Below, piece by piece: positions 28,001 to 39,265 of a stretch of DNA of 64,000 nt; position 1 is the first letter of the stretch; the number at the start of each line of letters is the position of its first letter. Under the pieces are notes generated by a model that saw nothing but the letters and a program-made list of their open reading frames with translations, searched no databases and had not been told where the DNA came from. Origin of the DNA: Struthidea cinerea (taxonomy: Eukaryota; Chordata; Aves; Passeriformes; Corcoracidae); NCBI GenBank assembly GCA_013397865.1, contig VZTI01001771.1, positions 186,001 to 250,000 of the forward strand. Reading direction: 5' to 3'. The translations under genes were made by a program, and so were the position numbers.

Positions 28001-30004
28001 GTTTTAACTGAAACCACATTTGCTGAGAAGCAACTGGCAAAATAGTTACCAAATGCTGTACAAACCTCAGCTATACACCTAATTATTTATAGCTATGAAC
28101 AAATCTGTTATCAAGACATCTAAATCTCCTTTCCTCCCTCCTCACAATATATGGCACACAAGAGGCAGATATGCAGTAACTGTTCACACAAAATCAGACC
28201 CTGTGAACCCACTGGCATTTTTTAAAATTCAAAAGCTAAATTCTGCTCCTTGGAAACCAAGTTGTCATCGAGTTTAGTTTGCCCATTATTATTGGCCAAA
28301 TATTTCCTCCTCCCAGCATGGCTGAGATACACCCAGTGAGTTCTGAGGGCTGTGCAGACTGAAGAGAGAAATCTGTGCAGCTGCTTTTCAGATCTGGGGA
28401 GACGAAGGCATGTTTCACAGTGTTGTTTCAGCACTTTTGAAAATGTAATGCAACATTTTGACTGCTAATACACGTAAGTGAAATCTGATATCCAGATGAC
28501 AGAAAAACTTCTTAATATATCACAATGGGGGGCTGGGGTTTGGGGTTTTTTTAACTCCACATGAAAAGGAAACACAGCATTTTTCAGAGGTTTAACATTA
28601 ATTAAATATACATAGATCTCTGTGCTGACTGCAGTATGCTACCTGGCCATTTCTTTTCAGCATGTAACTCTCTAATTTCCTTGAGTCCATTTAGAAGTCT
28701 ATTACATTAAGGGAGGGAGATGCATCACTTTGGTAATTATTCTGTTTACATTCACACTAAACCACACAGCCCTAACCACGAGAAGAATAAAGATTATTTC
28801 CCAGGTTAATAAGGGTTACATTCATGACAAAAAACATGTGCAGTGTGACAGAGTTGCAAAATGCCTTGAGATGAATTCTGTGCACGTCTGCTGCTGCAAG
28901 TCAGGAATTGCACTGCTGACCATGCACCAGAGTAACGCTGATCAGTGCTACATGCAGCATTCACCTATGTCTGCCTTACCCAAGTTTGTGTCATCCACTG
29001 CTGGATTTGATGCAGCCCAAGAGGAAAAATGGGGTCCTGTGACTTATTTGGATTTTTAATGAACATCCTTAAAAAAGTTTGTGCTCATCTACACAATTTA
29101 GGTTTTAAACTGTGAGAGCAATGCAAAGTGAAGGGACTAATCTCAGTTTTAACTAACCATGTTTTCATTAAGGGACATTAAAGATTTAGCTGTACAGGAC
29201 CACCAGATATCTTTCTCCAGGACCTCACTATTTTTTCTTTGTAGTTAATTACAGGAGAGGTTGTCTGTCCTCTCCAGGCTGATGTGAAAAACTGCAGAAG
29301 GTGCTGAAAGGCTGTCAGCAATAATCTGAATCCTCATAAATGCCCACAATGGTAATTAGCCAAGTTGAAGTAATTTCAGATTCAAGGCATTAAAGTTAAA
29401 AGTGCTTTTAGAGTGAGTTTACAGGAGTTTTTGTGTGACTGGGACTCTGGTTAGGGACATAAACAGTTATGACTTCACCTATTTTTTTTTTCATGAACTT
29501 ACAGGAATTATACATAGTTCTCTCACAGAAATCCTCCTGAATACGCATTTTAAAATATTTATGTTTGCAGTTTCTTATGCTATTTCTAGAAGTCATTCTC
29601 TGAATTACTAGGAGGAGAAACTGGAGAATTCAAAATTGAAGGATGATAACTTTGTTGGAGAGATACTCACATTGCAAAGTTCAGACCCACATTCTGAACT
29701 TCCCAAAACTAGTGGAAAAGCAAAGGGCTATGAGAAGTTCCAGGGGATCCCTCAGAGAAGGGAGATCCTCACTGAGGGTTCCTGTCCAGATACCATGGTC
29801 TGAGCACGGGGGCACTGACCATGCTCCAGCCACAGCTGCTGCGTGCCCACTGCACGGGGCTGTTTGCTGCAGAGACAGCCAGCCAGGCTCCTTCGGTAAA
29901 ATCCTGCCAACTTCCATGTCAGCTGGCATTGCTTCTTTTTCCCTTCTTAGAGCCAAATCCCTCATACACTACGCCTTCCACGAATAAAGCAAAGGCATTT
30001 TAAA
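19052..30004. other. Long unique stretch, no gene seen
   Basis: About 11 kb of mostly AT-rich DNA in which I see no transposon, RNA gene or convincing exon. Local GC-richer pieces lie at about 19740-20060, 20460-20580 and 26100-26250. The two longest frames, 28730-29059 and 29643-29987, show no known domain. Confidence 0.45.
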
Positions 30005-30236
30005 GGAAGAGTCCATCAATACACTGTTAGTGGCGTGGTCAGCTCGTTCATGCTGCTGGTGCTGGGACGCGTTCCCGGGGAGGCTGTGCATGAGCTCCCC
30101 CAGGGCCGGCCGGGCTGCTCCTTCCTCCTCTCAGGCCGTGCTGCCAGGAGGTAACAAGGCTCGTCAGTCCCCCAGAGAGCTTGTCTGAAACCAGCAGGGC
30201 TGTACCTGTCCCGGGCTCAGGTCTGTGGCACTGCTG
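30005..30236. other. GC- and CpG-rich patch flanking an LTR insertion
   Basis: The stretch is markedly richer in GC and CpG than its surroundings (GGCCGGCCGGG, GGGACGCGTTCCCGGGG). It continues on the other side of the inserted LTR (30614-30690), so the LTR landed inside an existing GC-rich patch. A minus-strand frame here fuses patch and LTR sequence and is not a gene. It may be a small CpG island or the remains of an older element. Confidence 0.4.
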
Positions 30237-30613
30237 TGTCGCTGCTACGTCCGAGGCGCATAAAGAAAACGCCACAGAGTCCAGGCTCATGAACAGTGGA
30301 AGCCGAAGCTTAAGCGCTTTAATAATTTTCTGGCTACTATATAGGATAGATCGCAAAAGTGTGTTGAGTGGCAATAGGTAATTGGTTCCTCGGCCATCCA
30401 CCCCTTGAGATGATTGGCCAAGTCTTAAGATACCGATTCCAAAATATTTTCAAAGTCAAAGCCATAACAATCTTGCAAAACAGCTTGCAGGTGCAAGAAG
30501 TTTATGGAACTGTGACCTTGTTTAAAATAGTTTACATAGGAAAGACAGTCTGCTCACAGAATATTGAGAAAAGGCTGAAGAATTTCTCTGCTTTTAGCTT
30601 TTTAGCACCTACA
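30237..30613 (-). mobile_element. Solo LTR of an avian endogenous retrovirus (subfamily A, copy 1)
   Basis: This 377-bp block is about 96% identical by eye to 62873-63246, with roughly 13 substitutions and one short indel. On the minus strand it starts TGTAGGTGC and ends CAGCGACA. Flanks CTGCTG (30231-30236) and TTGCTG (30614-30619) form a 6-bp target duplication with one mismatch. Promoter-like signals in sense order are two CCAAT boxes, a TATA-like CTATATAG and an ATTAAA polyadenylation-like signal. No internal gag, pol or env sequence adjoins it, so it is a solo LTR. Frames covering it on both strands recur in the other copy and are LTR artefacts. Confidence 0.88.
30337..30344 (-). promoter_or_regulatory. 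TATA-like box of LTR copy 1
   Basis: CTATATAG lies 37-69 bases downstream, in sense orientation, of two CCAAT boxes at 30413-30417 and 30381-30385. It is followed about 14 bases later by ATTAAA at 30318-30323. This arrangement (CCAAT, TATA, polyadenylation signal) is typical of a retroviral LTR and sets its orientation to the minus strand. Present-day activity is unknown. Confidence 0.5.
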
Positions 30614-31699
30614 TTGCTGCCAGTCAAGCTGTGCCCCTGACTCCTGGGGGTGCCCAGGCCCGGACTCTGCTACAGCCCCGGCACCAGGAAAGGGAATTCT
30701 GTTATGTGAACCATTCCATCAGTGGAGCTTCTTCAAATGGCAGAGGAAATAGAACAAAGTTAATTAGAGAGAAGAGAATCTAGCCTGAAATATGCATAGT
30801 ACAGAGAGATGAAAGAGGACAGAATAATGCAAAAATTAAATAGTGAACAAAATAAGGGAGACACGCTGATAAAGGGGTCAGGAACTGTGTGAAGGAGGGC
30901 ATGAAGACCAGAGGGTAAAAAGCTGATTAGCTGTTAATACACAAGCAGATCTGAAATGATGAGGTAATTGTTTTAGGAAGCAAGAGAAACTTAAAACAGA
31001 CGCACAATAATGATACCGAGTACAGAAAACCCTTTGATTTTTTTTCTTAAGAGAGCTTTATACAATAAAAAGAACTAAAAGGGGAATGAGGCTGTGATGG
31101 GAAAAATAATTCAGAAATTGCAAAAGGCATAGAAGCAAGGGGAAAGACACAGGAAAATATCTAAACGTGCAGTGCATTTAACATCAGCAGCCCAGCATCT
31201 GCAATGTCACAGTATTGATGTTTGGTGTCCTGGAGCTTTCCCTTTAAACTGAAAGGGAAATCAATTGAACCTCAAATGGCAAAATTTTGGCTTTGTGAAA
31301 CATGGTTTCAGGCACCACTTCTTGGTAAAATTCTTGTAGAAAAGGAACAGCAGACCGGTAATTTAAATTATGATCACACTGAAATGAGAAAGGAAAAACA
31401 GTTTCAGAACAATCCCCTCTTAAATACTAGGATTCAACTTACATTTTTCTTTAGAATACTCTCCTGTATTCACCTGTTCCTTAAGCCTAGCTGGGTCTTA
31501 TAGTTCTGCTCAAAAGTACTGTTTAATATAATTCACAAAATCCCTTTTAATTCTTTGGGGAATCATTGGAAGTGCTACAGATTCCTTCATGTTTCCAAAG
31601 GCAGGTAAAGTGTTTTACTGTGGAGCTGTGAAAGGCAGCATTAAGCAGTACAAAATATGAACACAATAGAAATGTGATGACCTGCTAAACTCCAGGGTG
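30614..31699. other. Remainder of GC patch, then AT-rich unique DNA
   Basis: The first 80 bases continue the GC-rich patch that the LTR interrupted. After that the DNA is AT-rich. Nothing recognisable was found. Confidence 0.45.
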
Positions 31700-31805
31700 T
31701 CATAGAATCACAATAAAAATCAGGTTGTGGGGCACTTCTGGAGGTCTCCTCCTGTGCAACCTCCTGCTCAAAGCAGAGCAGGCCTCAAAGTTAAATCAGG
31801 TTGCC
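31700..31805 (-). mobile_element. CR1 LINE 3' end fragment
   Basis: Reading from the left, CATAGAATCACAATAAAAAT is followed by GGAGGTCTCCTCCTGTGCAA, then CTCCTGCTCAAAGCAGAGCA and AAATCAGGTTGC. This is the reverse complement of the last ~100 bases of a common avian CR1 subfamily. The copy is strongly 5' truncated. Confidence 0.85.
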
Positions 31806-33100
31806 GTGGTCTATGGCACCTCTATGAGAAATTACCACAGAGATTAAGCATAAGCAGATATTTCTAGGAGCCGGTTTTCTTCTGTTGTCTCTGTCCAACC
31901 AGAAATAACAGTCCCTGAATTCTGCAAAGCAGCCTCACACATCAGAGAACAATCAGACTTCACTGTTAGTGGGGCAGACGCGTTCATCCTGAGTAGATGG
32001 TGCTTCACTGGACAAAGCAATAGCCCTGCTCTGGTCAGTGCCCCTGGATGACAACCAGTGTGGGCTGCAAGCACAGTAAATGCAGGCTGTTACAGCACTC
32101 CCTGTCATGAACTCACCCAAAGCCATGCCCTAGTCCAAGAGAACTGAAAATTGCCTTCTATTGACATTTCTGTCTGCAAGGAGAAAGTGAAGTGCTTCTG
32201 ACCCCAATAGTTAGATTTTTTTAGAAACTCATTCTCTCACGGATAATGGATTCATTTCTGCTGCATAAAGCAATATCCTCCTAACTAACAGGATTTCAGG
32301 GGGAGAAAAAGATGCCTCATCCCCAGTACCACCAAAATCCCAGGGGTATTAACAGGCTTCTTAAACCACAGCCAAGGCTGTGCTCAGCACCTGAACGCAC
32401 CAGTGAACGGCACAGACACTCAGGGAACCAACATCTCAGGCCAGCACCAGGCTCCCAGGAACACAGCAACAGCACAGGGTGCTGCTAGCACACCCGAAGG
32501 CTGGGGCAGGAAGTAGAACAGTGGCTTTGGTAAACACCCCTGCTCCCCATGCTAAATACAGTCAGCATGCTACACTGAAGAAAAACACACACACACAAAA
32601 GGAGAACCTTTGCAAAACAGTCACTGGTTCCTTGGTTAAAAACAAGTCTTATTGAACACAGTAAAAGCTGTAAGAGCACTCTTTTGTTTCCAGTTTCATC
32701 AAAACTTCAATTAAATGATGCTGCCATGCAATTACTCTACTGTTAAATACCAGGCCACTGCTGAGCTTTGACTACAGGCCACTAATGCATGTACTGGAAA
32801 ATAGGCACTGGATCATTGTCTGTGCTGGGGAAGGCAAAGGAAGAACTACAGGCTTAGTCAAAACTGCATTAAATTTCTATTTACCCTTGTTTTTGTAAGC
32901 AATAAAAGTCTGAAACACAAGTACAGTGGTTTCTACCTCATAGTCAGAATATTTGATGGTGTTTTACGAGTGAGTTTGAAGAACCAGGGATCAGTGGCTG
33001 CAAGAGGAACCTGAACGTTTCTCTGAATTTGCTTCACATCAAGTGACTGACACAGTTTAATAGAGAATCACAAATTACAACCCAGTCTCAATGTCTCCAC
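31806..33100. other. Single-copy DNA, no gene seen
   Basis: Mixed composition, with a short CA run at about 32585-32597. A GC-richer stretch at 32330-32540 has no open domain. Nothing else is supported. Confidence 0.45.
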
Positions 33101-33720
33101 GACATTTTCACACAGGTGGGCCCTTCACTACCAGAGTTTATTGTTCTAGTCTCAGTCCTCTGCCCTGTGTCCTGTGCCCTCACCCAAGGCATTAACACAG
33201 CTTCTCTGCAGGTCCATCAGGGCAGCACAGCCCAGCTGCCACAGCTGGGGACCAGGTGCTTCCTCTCTCCCAGCACCTCGGACCAGGGCAGAGTGGCTTT
33301 CACAGTAAACTCTGGGTTAGGAAAGAAGCTGACAGCTGGCCTTGGGCACACAGGAGCTGAACATGCAGGTTGTGACAGCCTCACAAGGGGTTCCCCCCAT
33401 CAGTGGAAGACCCTCATGAAAAACTGGTGAGGAAAAAAGCAAAGGGAAACTGAGGGAAGTGAACCGTTCAGGAAAGGTGTTTCAAACAGAGACAAGTGTC
33501 CCTTGCAGCCAAAGAGCAGAGTCGGGCTGTCAGAGGCTCTGCCTGGAGATCCACGTGGTACCTGACTGCAGATGTTCATCAGCATGGACACAGCTCACAC
33601 CCAGGGCCCACCTGCACAGCTCATCCTGCAGGTCCACCTGGCAGCCTGGGACGGGGCAGACACCAAGGAACGGCAGCAGGGAACACCCAAGGGGGAGACA
33701 CCAACCAAGATTTTATTCTC
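33101..33720. other. GC-rich patch of unknown origin
   Basis: Sustained GC-rich sequence with overlapping open frames on both strands (33116-33430 plus; 33459-33740, 33496-33774 and 33572-33766 plus; 33400-33591 minus). Several overlapping frames in the same place show that stop codons are simply rare here. No LTR ends, CR1 motif or domain was recognised. Confidence 0.35.
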
Positions 33721-36700
33721 AGGCTACTGTGCAGTATTAGTTCTCTTAAAATTACAATGGTTTTGATCAGATAAAGCAGCACTACAAGAAACTGTTTCTC
33801 AATCATTGAGGCCTCTGAAAGAAGACATCACAAATAAGTACAATTTAGGCTGTTAGAACTTCACTTTCCTACATTTTATGTAATGCAGATGTATTAATCC
33901 ACACTTACAGCAAAGTAGAAACCTTTTCTTATAGTGAGAAGAAGGGAAGGGATACTTAGAACCTTTCAAGCTCTTAGAAGACTACTAAACATACGAGAGT
34001 ATTATGAAAATTCTTATTCCATAAACCCTAGAAAGAATTAAGCTGTTTCTAATGTGAAAAACATTAAACTCTTCCATTATTTAAAATTCGATGTGAAAAA
34101 GAAACATGCCTAGGGTAAAATTTTATAAACAGAGACACCTAAAAATATTTTAACATGAATCCACGGCTCTCTTTACAGAAGCATTTGCATAATGGACCCA
34201 GCCCTGTTCCCTGCACAGAGCCTGAGGAAGGGGGCCATGGGCTGTGCAGTGGCACAGCAGAGTTCTCTGCTGGTGCTCAGCATCTGCCACCTCCCTTGCT
34301 GGGCTCTCTTGTTTCCAAATTCCAGCTCTGCAGGAGGCCGACCAGATGCAGAGCACAAAACGTCTGCCTGTATCCCACCTTCCTCTGGAAACCCCTCACA
34401 CACCCCCAAACCCCTCAGAGCAGCTCTGGGGGATGCTGGGCTTTGCAGCCCCCACGATTCCAGACCTCCTGGCTGCACGCCGGGGACCTGCTCCCACACT
34501 GGCCCCCTCAGAACTGCTCCAGTCCAACACATCGCCGGGGCTGTTTGTCCTTGGGAAGCTTCATTGCCAAAGCATCTTTCTTGACTTAGATTTAAGTCTT
34601 AGACTACTTTAACTTGGGCAAAATGACCCTGATAAGTTACACGGTGTAGCAGAATGGCACAAATTGCTTTGTTAGGCTTGCAAACATTGACAAACAATAA
34701 ATTTCACTCAAGTCTATCATAATCCCTAAGAGTCATTGAAATCTTCCCAAACACACCACTGCTTTCAATCACACCCATGCAGTGAGACACTTCAGCTATT
34801 TACAACCCTCCTGCTGACTGACAGAGGCTTCTCTTCCACTGAATGAATTCCCTGTGTTGTTGGAGCTACAAAACAAGCCTCTCACAGCAGCCCAGTGTTG
34901 TGAGAACCCGACCCTCCTCAACTTCCTCACAAACACCAACTCTCAATGTCCCGAAGTGCAGCAGGAAAAATGCCAGACATCCGTAGTGCTGCAGGTAGCC
35001 AGGGCGGCCTCGGGGTTCCATGTTATCGTAGAAAGGCAGATCTGCTGGAGGCAGGGGTGTCTGCTGTCCTGCACCTCAGGAATCCTCTCTGTCCGTGCCG
35101 AGTACAAATCAAACCACCCCCACTGCTCTGAGAGCACCCTGGGTCTCTGCACGGGGCAGGATCATCATGCAAGACAGAAAGAGGGAATCAAGCCCAGAAA
35201 ACTGCTGCTGAAATTGTCATTTGACAGGAGACTTGACAAATGCCAAGAACACTTTTTGGAGAAAACCAAGACCTTTAACTGTTCAGAAGACAAGGAAGAT
35301 GGAAAGTTCTACGTGAGCTGTTGAAGCTTTGGTTTTGTCCTGCCCTGCGTCTCCTGCTCTCAGTGCAGCCTGTGAAGCTGCATTCCTGCTTCACTGCTTT
35401 ACTACAGGAGACAGGAGGTTGTCCAGAGCTAGGTCAGGAATCCTGTAGTAAAGACAGGAACAAAATCCCAGCCATGGATGAGCCTCCTGTTTTAAGGTCA
35501 CTCTTGGAAGTCAAAGGCATGATGTACTTCTGAACTTCAGTCCTATGAACTCCAGCCCATTGTACTTTTAGTGATCAGCCTACATATCTTGAAAAAAATT
35601 GAACTTTTGAGTACTTTTTTTCCAATAAAGTACAGGCAATAAAATATACTACAAGTATGCATTTTTTAACCTTCTTGATATGGCACAGAAATCAAAATAA
35701 TTCAGTTACAGGAACTGGGTTTAATTCTGCAGCAGCTGCGAGGTGTGGCTATATTGTAAAATACATTCTTTTATTTGTTTTTGGAGTCTAATAATGAACT
35801 ACCATTCCCCATTTCAGTGGTATTTGGCTATTACTATGTTTCTGTAATATTAATAACATCATAATCTTCATTAGTATGCAAATCTATACCATCTGACAAG
35901 CTCCTGTTCTCTTCCATGGGCTCCTTTGTTGTTGCAGCCTCATGAATTTCATTATGACACTAGATTATCATCAGACAGTGGGAAGTGGGGGTGGGGAATA
36001 GAATGACGTGGAAATTATAATCTCTTGTTTTAATAATGAATCCAGTTTCATATTTAAGTTTGGTTTTGCACGAGCTACTTCTGAGAGAAAAGGGAGCAAA
36101 AGGGAGGAAATTCTTCCAAAACTGCTTCTGTACAGTCACCTTTCGAGCAGATGCCACTGGAGGGGTGCACTGGAGGGAGATGTTCCTCAGCCCTGTGTCT
36201 CATTTACATTTCAGAAAACAACAATGATTCTATCCATATGTTTTTCCTATTCATAGCTTTACAGATGGCAAAAGAAAACAAGAGAATTCACGCCATTCAA
36301 AAACTTGTGGCCATTTCCTCTCCAATTAAGCTGATACCAATTATCGGGCTTTGTCTGCAATCACAACAATTATTAAAAAACTGTAATTATTCTTGGAGCA
36401 GCCTGTGGTTGTACAAATAAGCACAATTTGACAGGCTGGCAAGAAGCTGGCAGGAGTGCAAACGTTCCTTCCCGTGTGGGACCACAGGGCCCGGGTCCTG
36501 GGCAGGCTCCGGTTCCGAGTCGGTCGCTGCAGAGCAGCCGAGGTTGTGTCCCCCAATTCCCTCACTCCCGGCTCCATCGTGGGGCCTTTCTGGTCTCACC
36601 CAGCGTCTCTGCACTTTTAGGCTAGAGGGACTTTAGGGGAAAGCTTAAGCAACAGAAATGCTGGGATTAAGCAAGAAAAGTCCATTGGACCTCCCAGCAT

Positions 36701-37662
36701 TGCCCTGTTCCCTGCCCAGCCCTGGCAGTTGTGCAGCTCCCCCCAGAGCTGTGGGAGACACTGCAGCAGGGTCATGAAACTGCTGCTGTCACACCAGAAA
36801 AGCATCTAGAATTTTCTTAGCAAAATAAGAAACCACTCCTTTTAAGTCTTATAGAATCCAGCAATTTCTAGAAACCAACATGATTCCTTAGAAAATAAAT
36901 TGGAGTCACTAATGTTGTGTTGAGACCCAGTATTAAAAACAGATTTCTATCCCTCCTGTAAAATTTTGTATTTTACCTGAATTACTGCTTAGGTATTATT
37001 AATACCCAAATGAACCTTATTATTAAAACCTACAGTGCTCTCTACAAAAGGCCACACCCAGGACCTGGTCTGGATGTTCAGTCAATTGTAGAAAATCTGA
37101 TCAGCATTAACATGGGATTATCTTCTCCTTTCCTGATAAGGATGATTGCACATCAGCTAACATGATCATGTGAATTTAGGTAACATTAACTGCTGTTGTT
37201 TATTAACCAATTTTTTAGAGGTCTCCCCTTCTCAAAGGAGATTTTAGTACTAGAACAAGACTTATCTCCAAAAACTCCATGAATGGTGAAATTATTCTAA
37301 GCTATTTATCAAAGAAAAGATTAGTAAACTCAACAAGAATGCCCAATTTCAGAAGCTATTTTGGATGACTTATCACAAAGAAGTATGAATTACTACATTT
37401 TGTGACCTACAATGTAAGATTTTTTTGGCTTTTTTTTTTGCTATTTAAAACATATTAATGCTGAAATAAATATGTTTATATTTTAAAATGCAGATTAGCA
37501 ATTCAAAACTACACATTAATTAAAACACTGCCAATTTTCCTATTTTCCTAGTGGGTGCTGTCAAAAGTCAGAACTTTTGTCATCCTGAAGTTGCACTGAC
37601 AAGCTCAGAGTTGTTCACTTTATCCTCCTCCTCATTAAGGAAAAACCTGTCATTAAAAGAAA
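33721..37662. other. Unique DNA with two GC-rich patches
   Basis: GC-rich patches at about 34190-34560 and 36430-36790 carry long overlapping frames on both strands without domain signatures. Frame 34854-35324 (156 codons, plus) is the longest outside repeats and patches, but its peptide is unremarkable. I do not call any gene. Confidence 0.45.
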
Positions 37663-37724
37663 CTATTTAAAGCAAGAAAAGAAATGTGTGAGTCTATTTA
37701 AAGCAAGCAAGGAAATGTGTTTGG
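37663..37724. repeat. 31-bp tandem duplication, two copies
   Basis: CTATTTAAAGCAAG begins both units (37663-37693 and 37694-37724), each followed by an A/G-rich stretch ending GAAATGTGT. The units differ at only a few positions, so the duplication is fairly young. Confidence 0.8.
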
Positions 37725-38743
37725 ACTTTGATTATGGCAATTAAAAAAGCCCTGCTATTCAAAGATGGTGATTTTTTTCGTATTTAAATAACACTTCACA
37801 TTATTCTAAGACGTTTTACTAAGAAGATTGTTAAATTAGGTGATGAAAGGTTACTTTTGTCTTTGAAGCTGAAATATGTAACTATTATTTCTTATCTGTC
37901 TAGAATTAGAAAAGCTTCAATATCATATATTTAAAAAAACTCATTATCAAAATTCACCAGATTTCATAAAACAAACAAATGCTTCACTTCCTGCCCTTGT
38001 TTCATCTCAGTAAGACAATTTCTTCCATGTTTTGAACTGGAAGGTTTCTTTCAACATTTGAAGGAGCAGTATCTTTTTATTTTCAAATTGCACAGGCTGT
38101 GGTTGGGAAGCCATAACCACCTTCCTTTCAAAGCATGAGAAATGAGGTGGTTGTCAGAAATGTATTTAAAGAGGAAGGCTCAGACAGATCAGGGTAGGCA
38201 AAGAAAAACAATGTTCTTATCTTTTTTATAAGGCCAGAACAAGACTAACATGCAACTTAAAATGCCCAAGTAGGTTAGATCACAATGCAAAATGAAGCAC
38301 CATGACACAAAATCATAATTACTTAAATAATTAATAAATTAATCTTTATCTCCTACTGATTTGAATGTTGGAAAATATTCATGCGTTTTACACACACAAA
38401 AATTTTTACTGGCAAAATACACAGAGCCGAAAAATCTTATGATGAATTACATTTTCATACACTTTCTAAGTTTTGACTACTAATCCATCCAGCTGGAATT
38501 ACATCATTTCAGATCTCTAAGCAGACTTGCAAAGTACTGTCAGTTTATAGATAATCCATCATTAGTATTTCCATCACTAACCTTCAGATTTATACTTCCC
38601 ACTAAATTCCAAATTATGTTGGTCTAATGATGTCAGGATGCTGCTTATTCACTCTGGGACAGAGAAGTAGGTAGAGTTTATACCACAGTTTTGATTAACT
38701 TTGACATAATCCATTTTCTTCAATGCCCTACACCCATCACTGA
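37725..38743. other. AT-rich single-copy DNA
   Basis: No gene or repeat recognised. The sequence is strongly AT-rich, with many short A and T runs. Confidence 0.55.
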
Positions 38744-39265
38744 AATCACAGAATCACAGAATCAGCCAGGCTGGAAAAGACCTTTGAGATCATTGAGTCC
38801 ACCCTGGGACCCAACACCACCCTGTCACCCAGACCATGGCACTGAGCCACATCCAGGCTTTCTTAAACAGCTCCAGGGACAGTGACTCCACCACCTCCTG
38901 GGCCAGCCCACTCCAATGCCCAGTCACTCTTTCTGTGAAGAAATTCTTCCTAATGTCCAACCTAAACCTCCCCTGGTGCAGCTTAAGGCTGTGTCCTCTT
39001 GTCCTGTCTCTTGTTCCCTGGGAGAAGAGACCAAACCCCCCCGGCTGCCCCCTCCTGTCAGGGAGGTGTAGAGAGTGATGAGGTCTCCCCTGAGCCTCCT
39101 TTTTTCCAGGCTAAACAACCCCAGCTCCCTCAGCTGCTCCTCCTCACAGGACTTGTGTTCCAGGCCCTTCACCAGCCGTGTTGCCCTTCCCTGGACTTGC
39201 TTCAGCACCTCAGCATCCATCCAAAATGGGGAGGCCCAGAACTGGACACAGCACTCCAGATGAAT
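38744..39265 (-). mobile_element. CR1 LINE 3' fragment with tail
   Basis: The left end carries AATCACAGAATCACAGAATC, the reverse complement of the CR1 tail. It is followed by AGGCTGGAAAAGACCTTTGA and GATCATTGAGTCCA, and then the reverse-complemented 3' UTR and end of ORF2 (TGTGAAGAAATTCTTCCTAA, CTTGTCCTGTC, CCTTTTTTCCAGGCTAAACA). Translation of the minus strand gives the conserved CR1 C-terminal reading LRELGLFSLEKRRLRGDL. It is the best preserved CR1 in the window, about 520 bp and 5' truncated. A 162-codon minus frame (38924-39412) runs through it and beyond, and is derived from it. Confidence 0.95.

Noticed and set aside
30048..30640. Frames on both strands repeated almost identically near 62834-63273
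   Set aside because: They are translations of the two copies of the same solo LTR. Their similarity reflects the repeat, not a duplicated gene.
34155..34612. Four overlapping frames of 119-144 codons on both strands
   Set aside because: Several open frames in one place indicate low stop density in a GC-rich patch rather than coding.
34854..35324. 156-codon plus-strand frame outside known repeats
   Set aside because: No recognisable domain, signal peptide or conserved motif, and no splice or promoter context. Chance frames of this size are expected in 64 kb with GC-rich patches.
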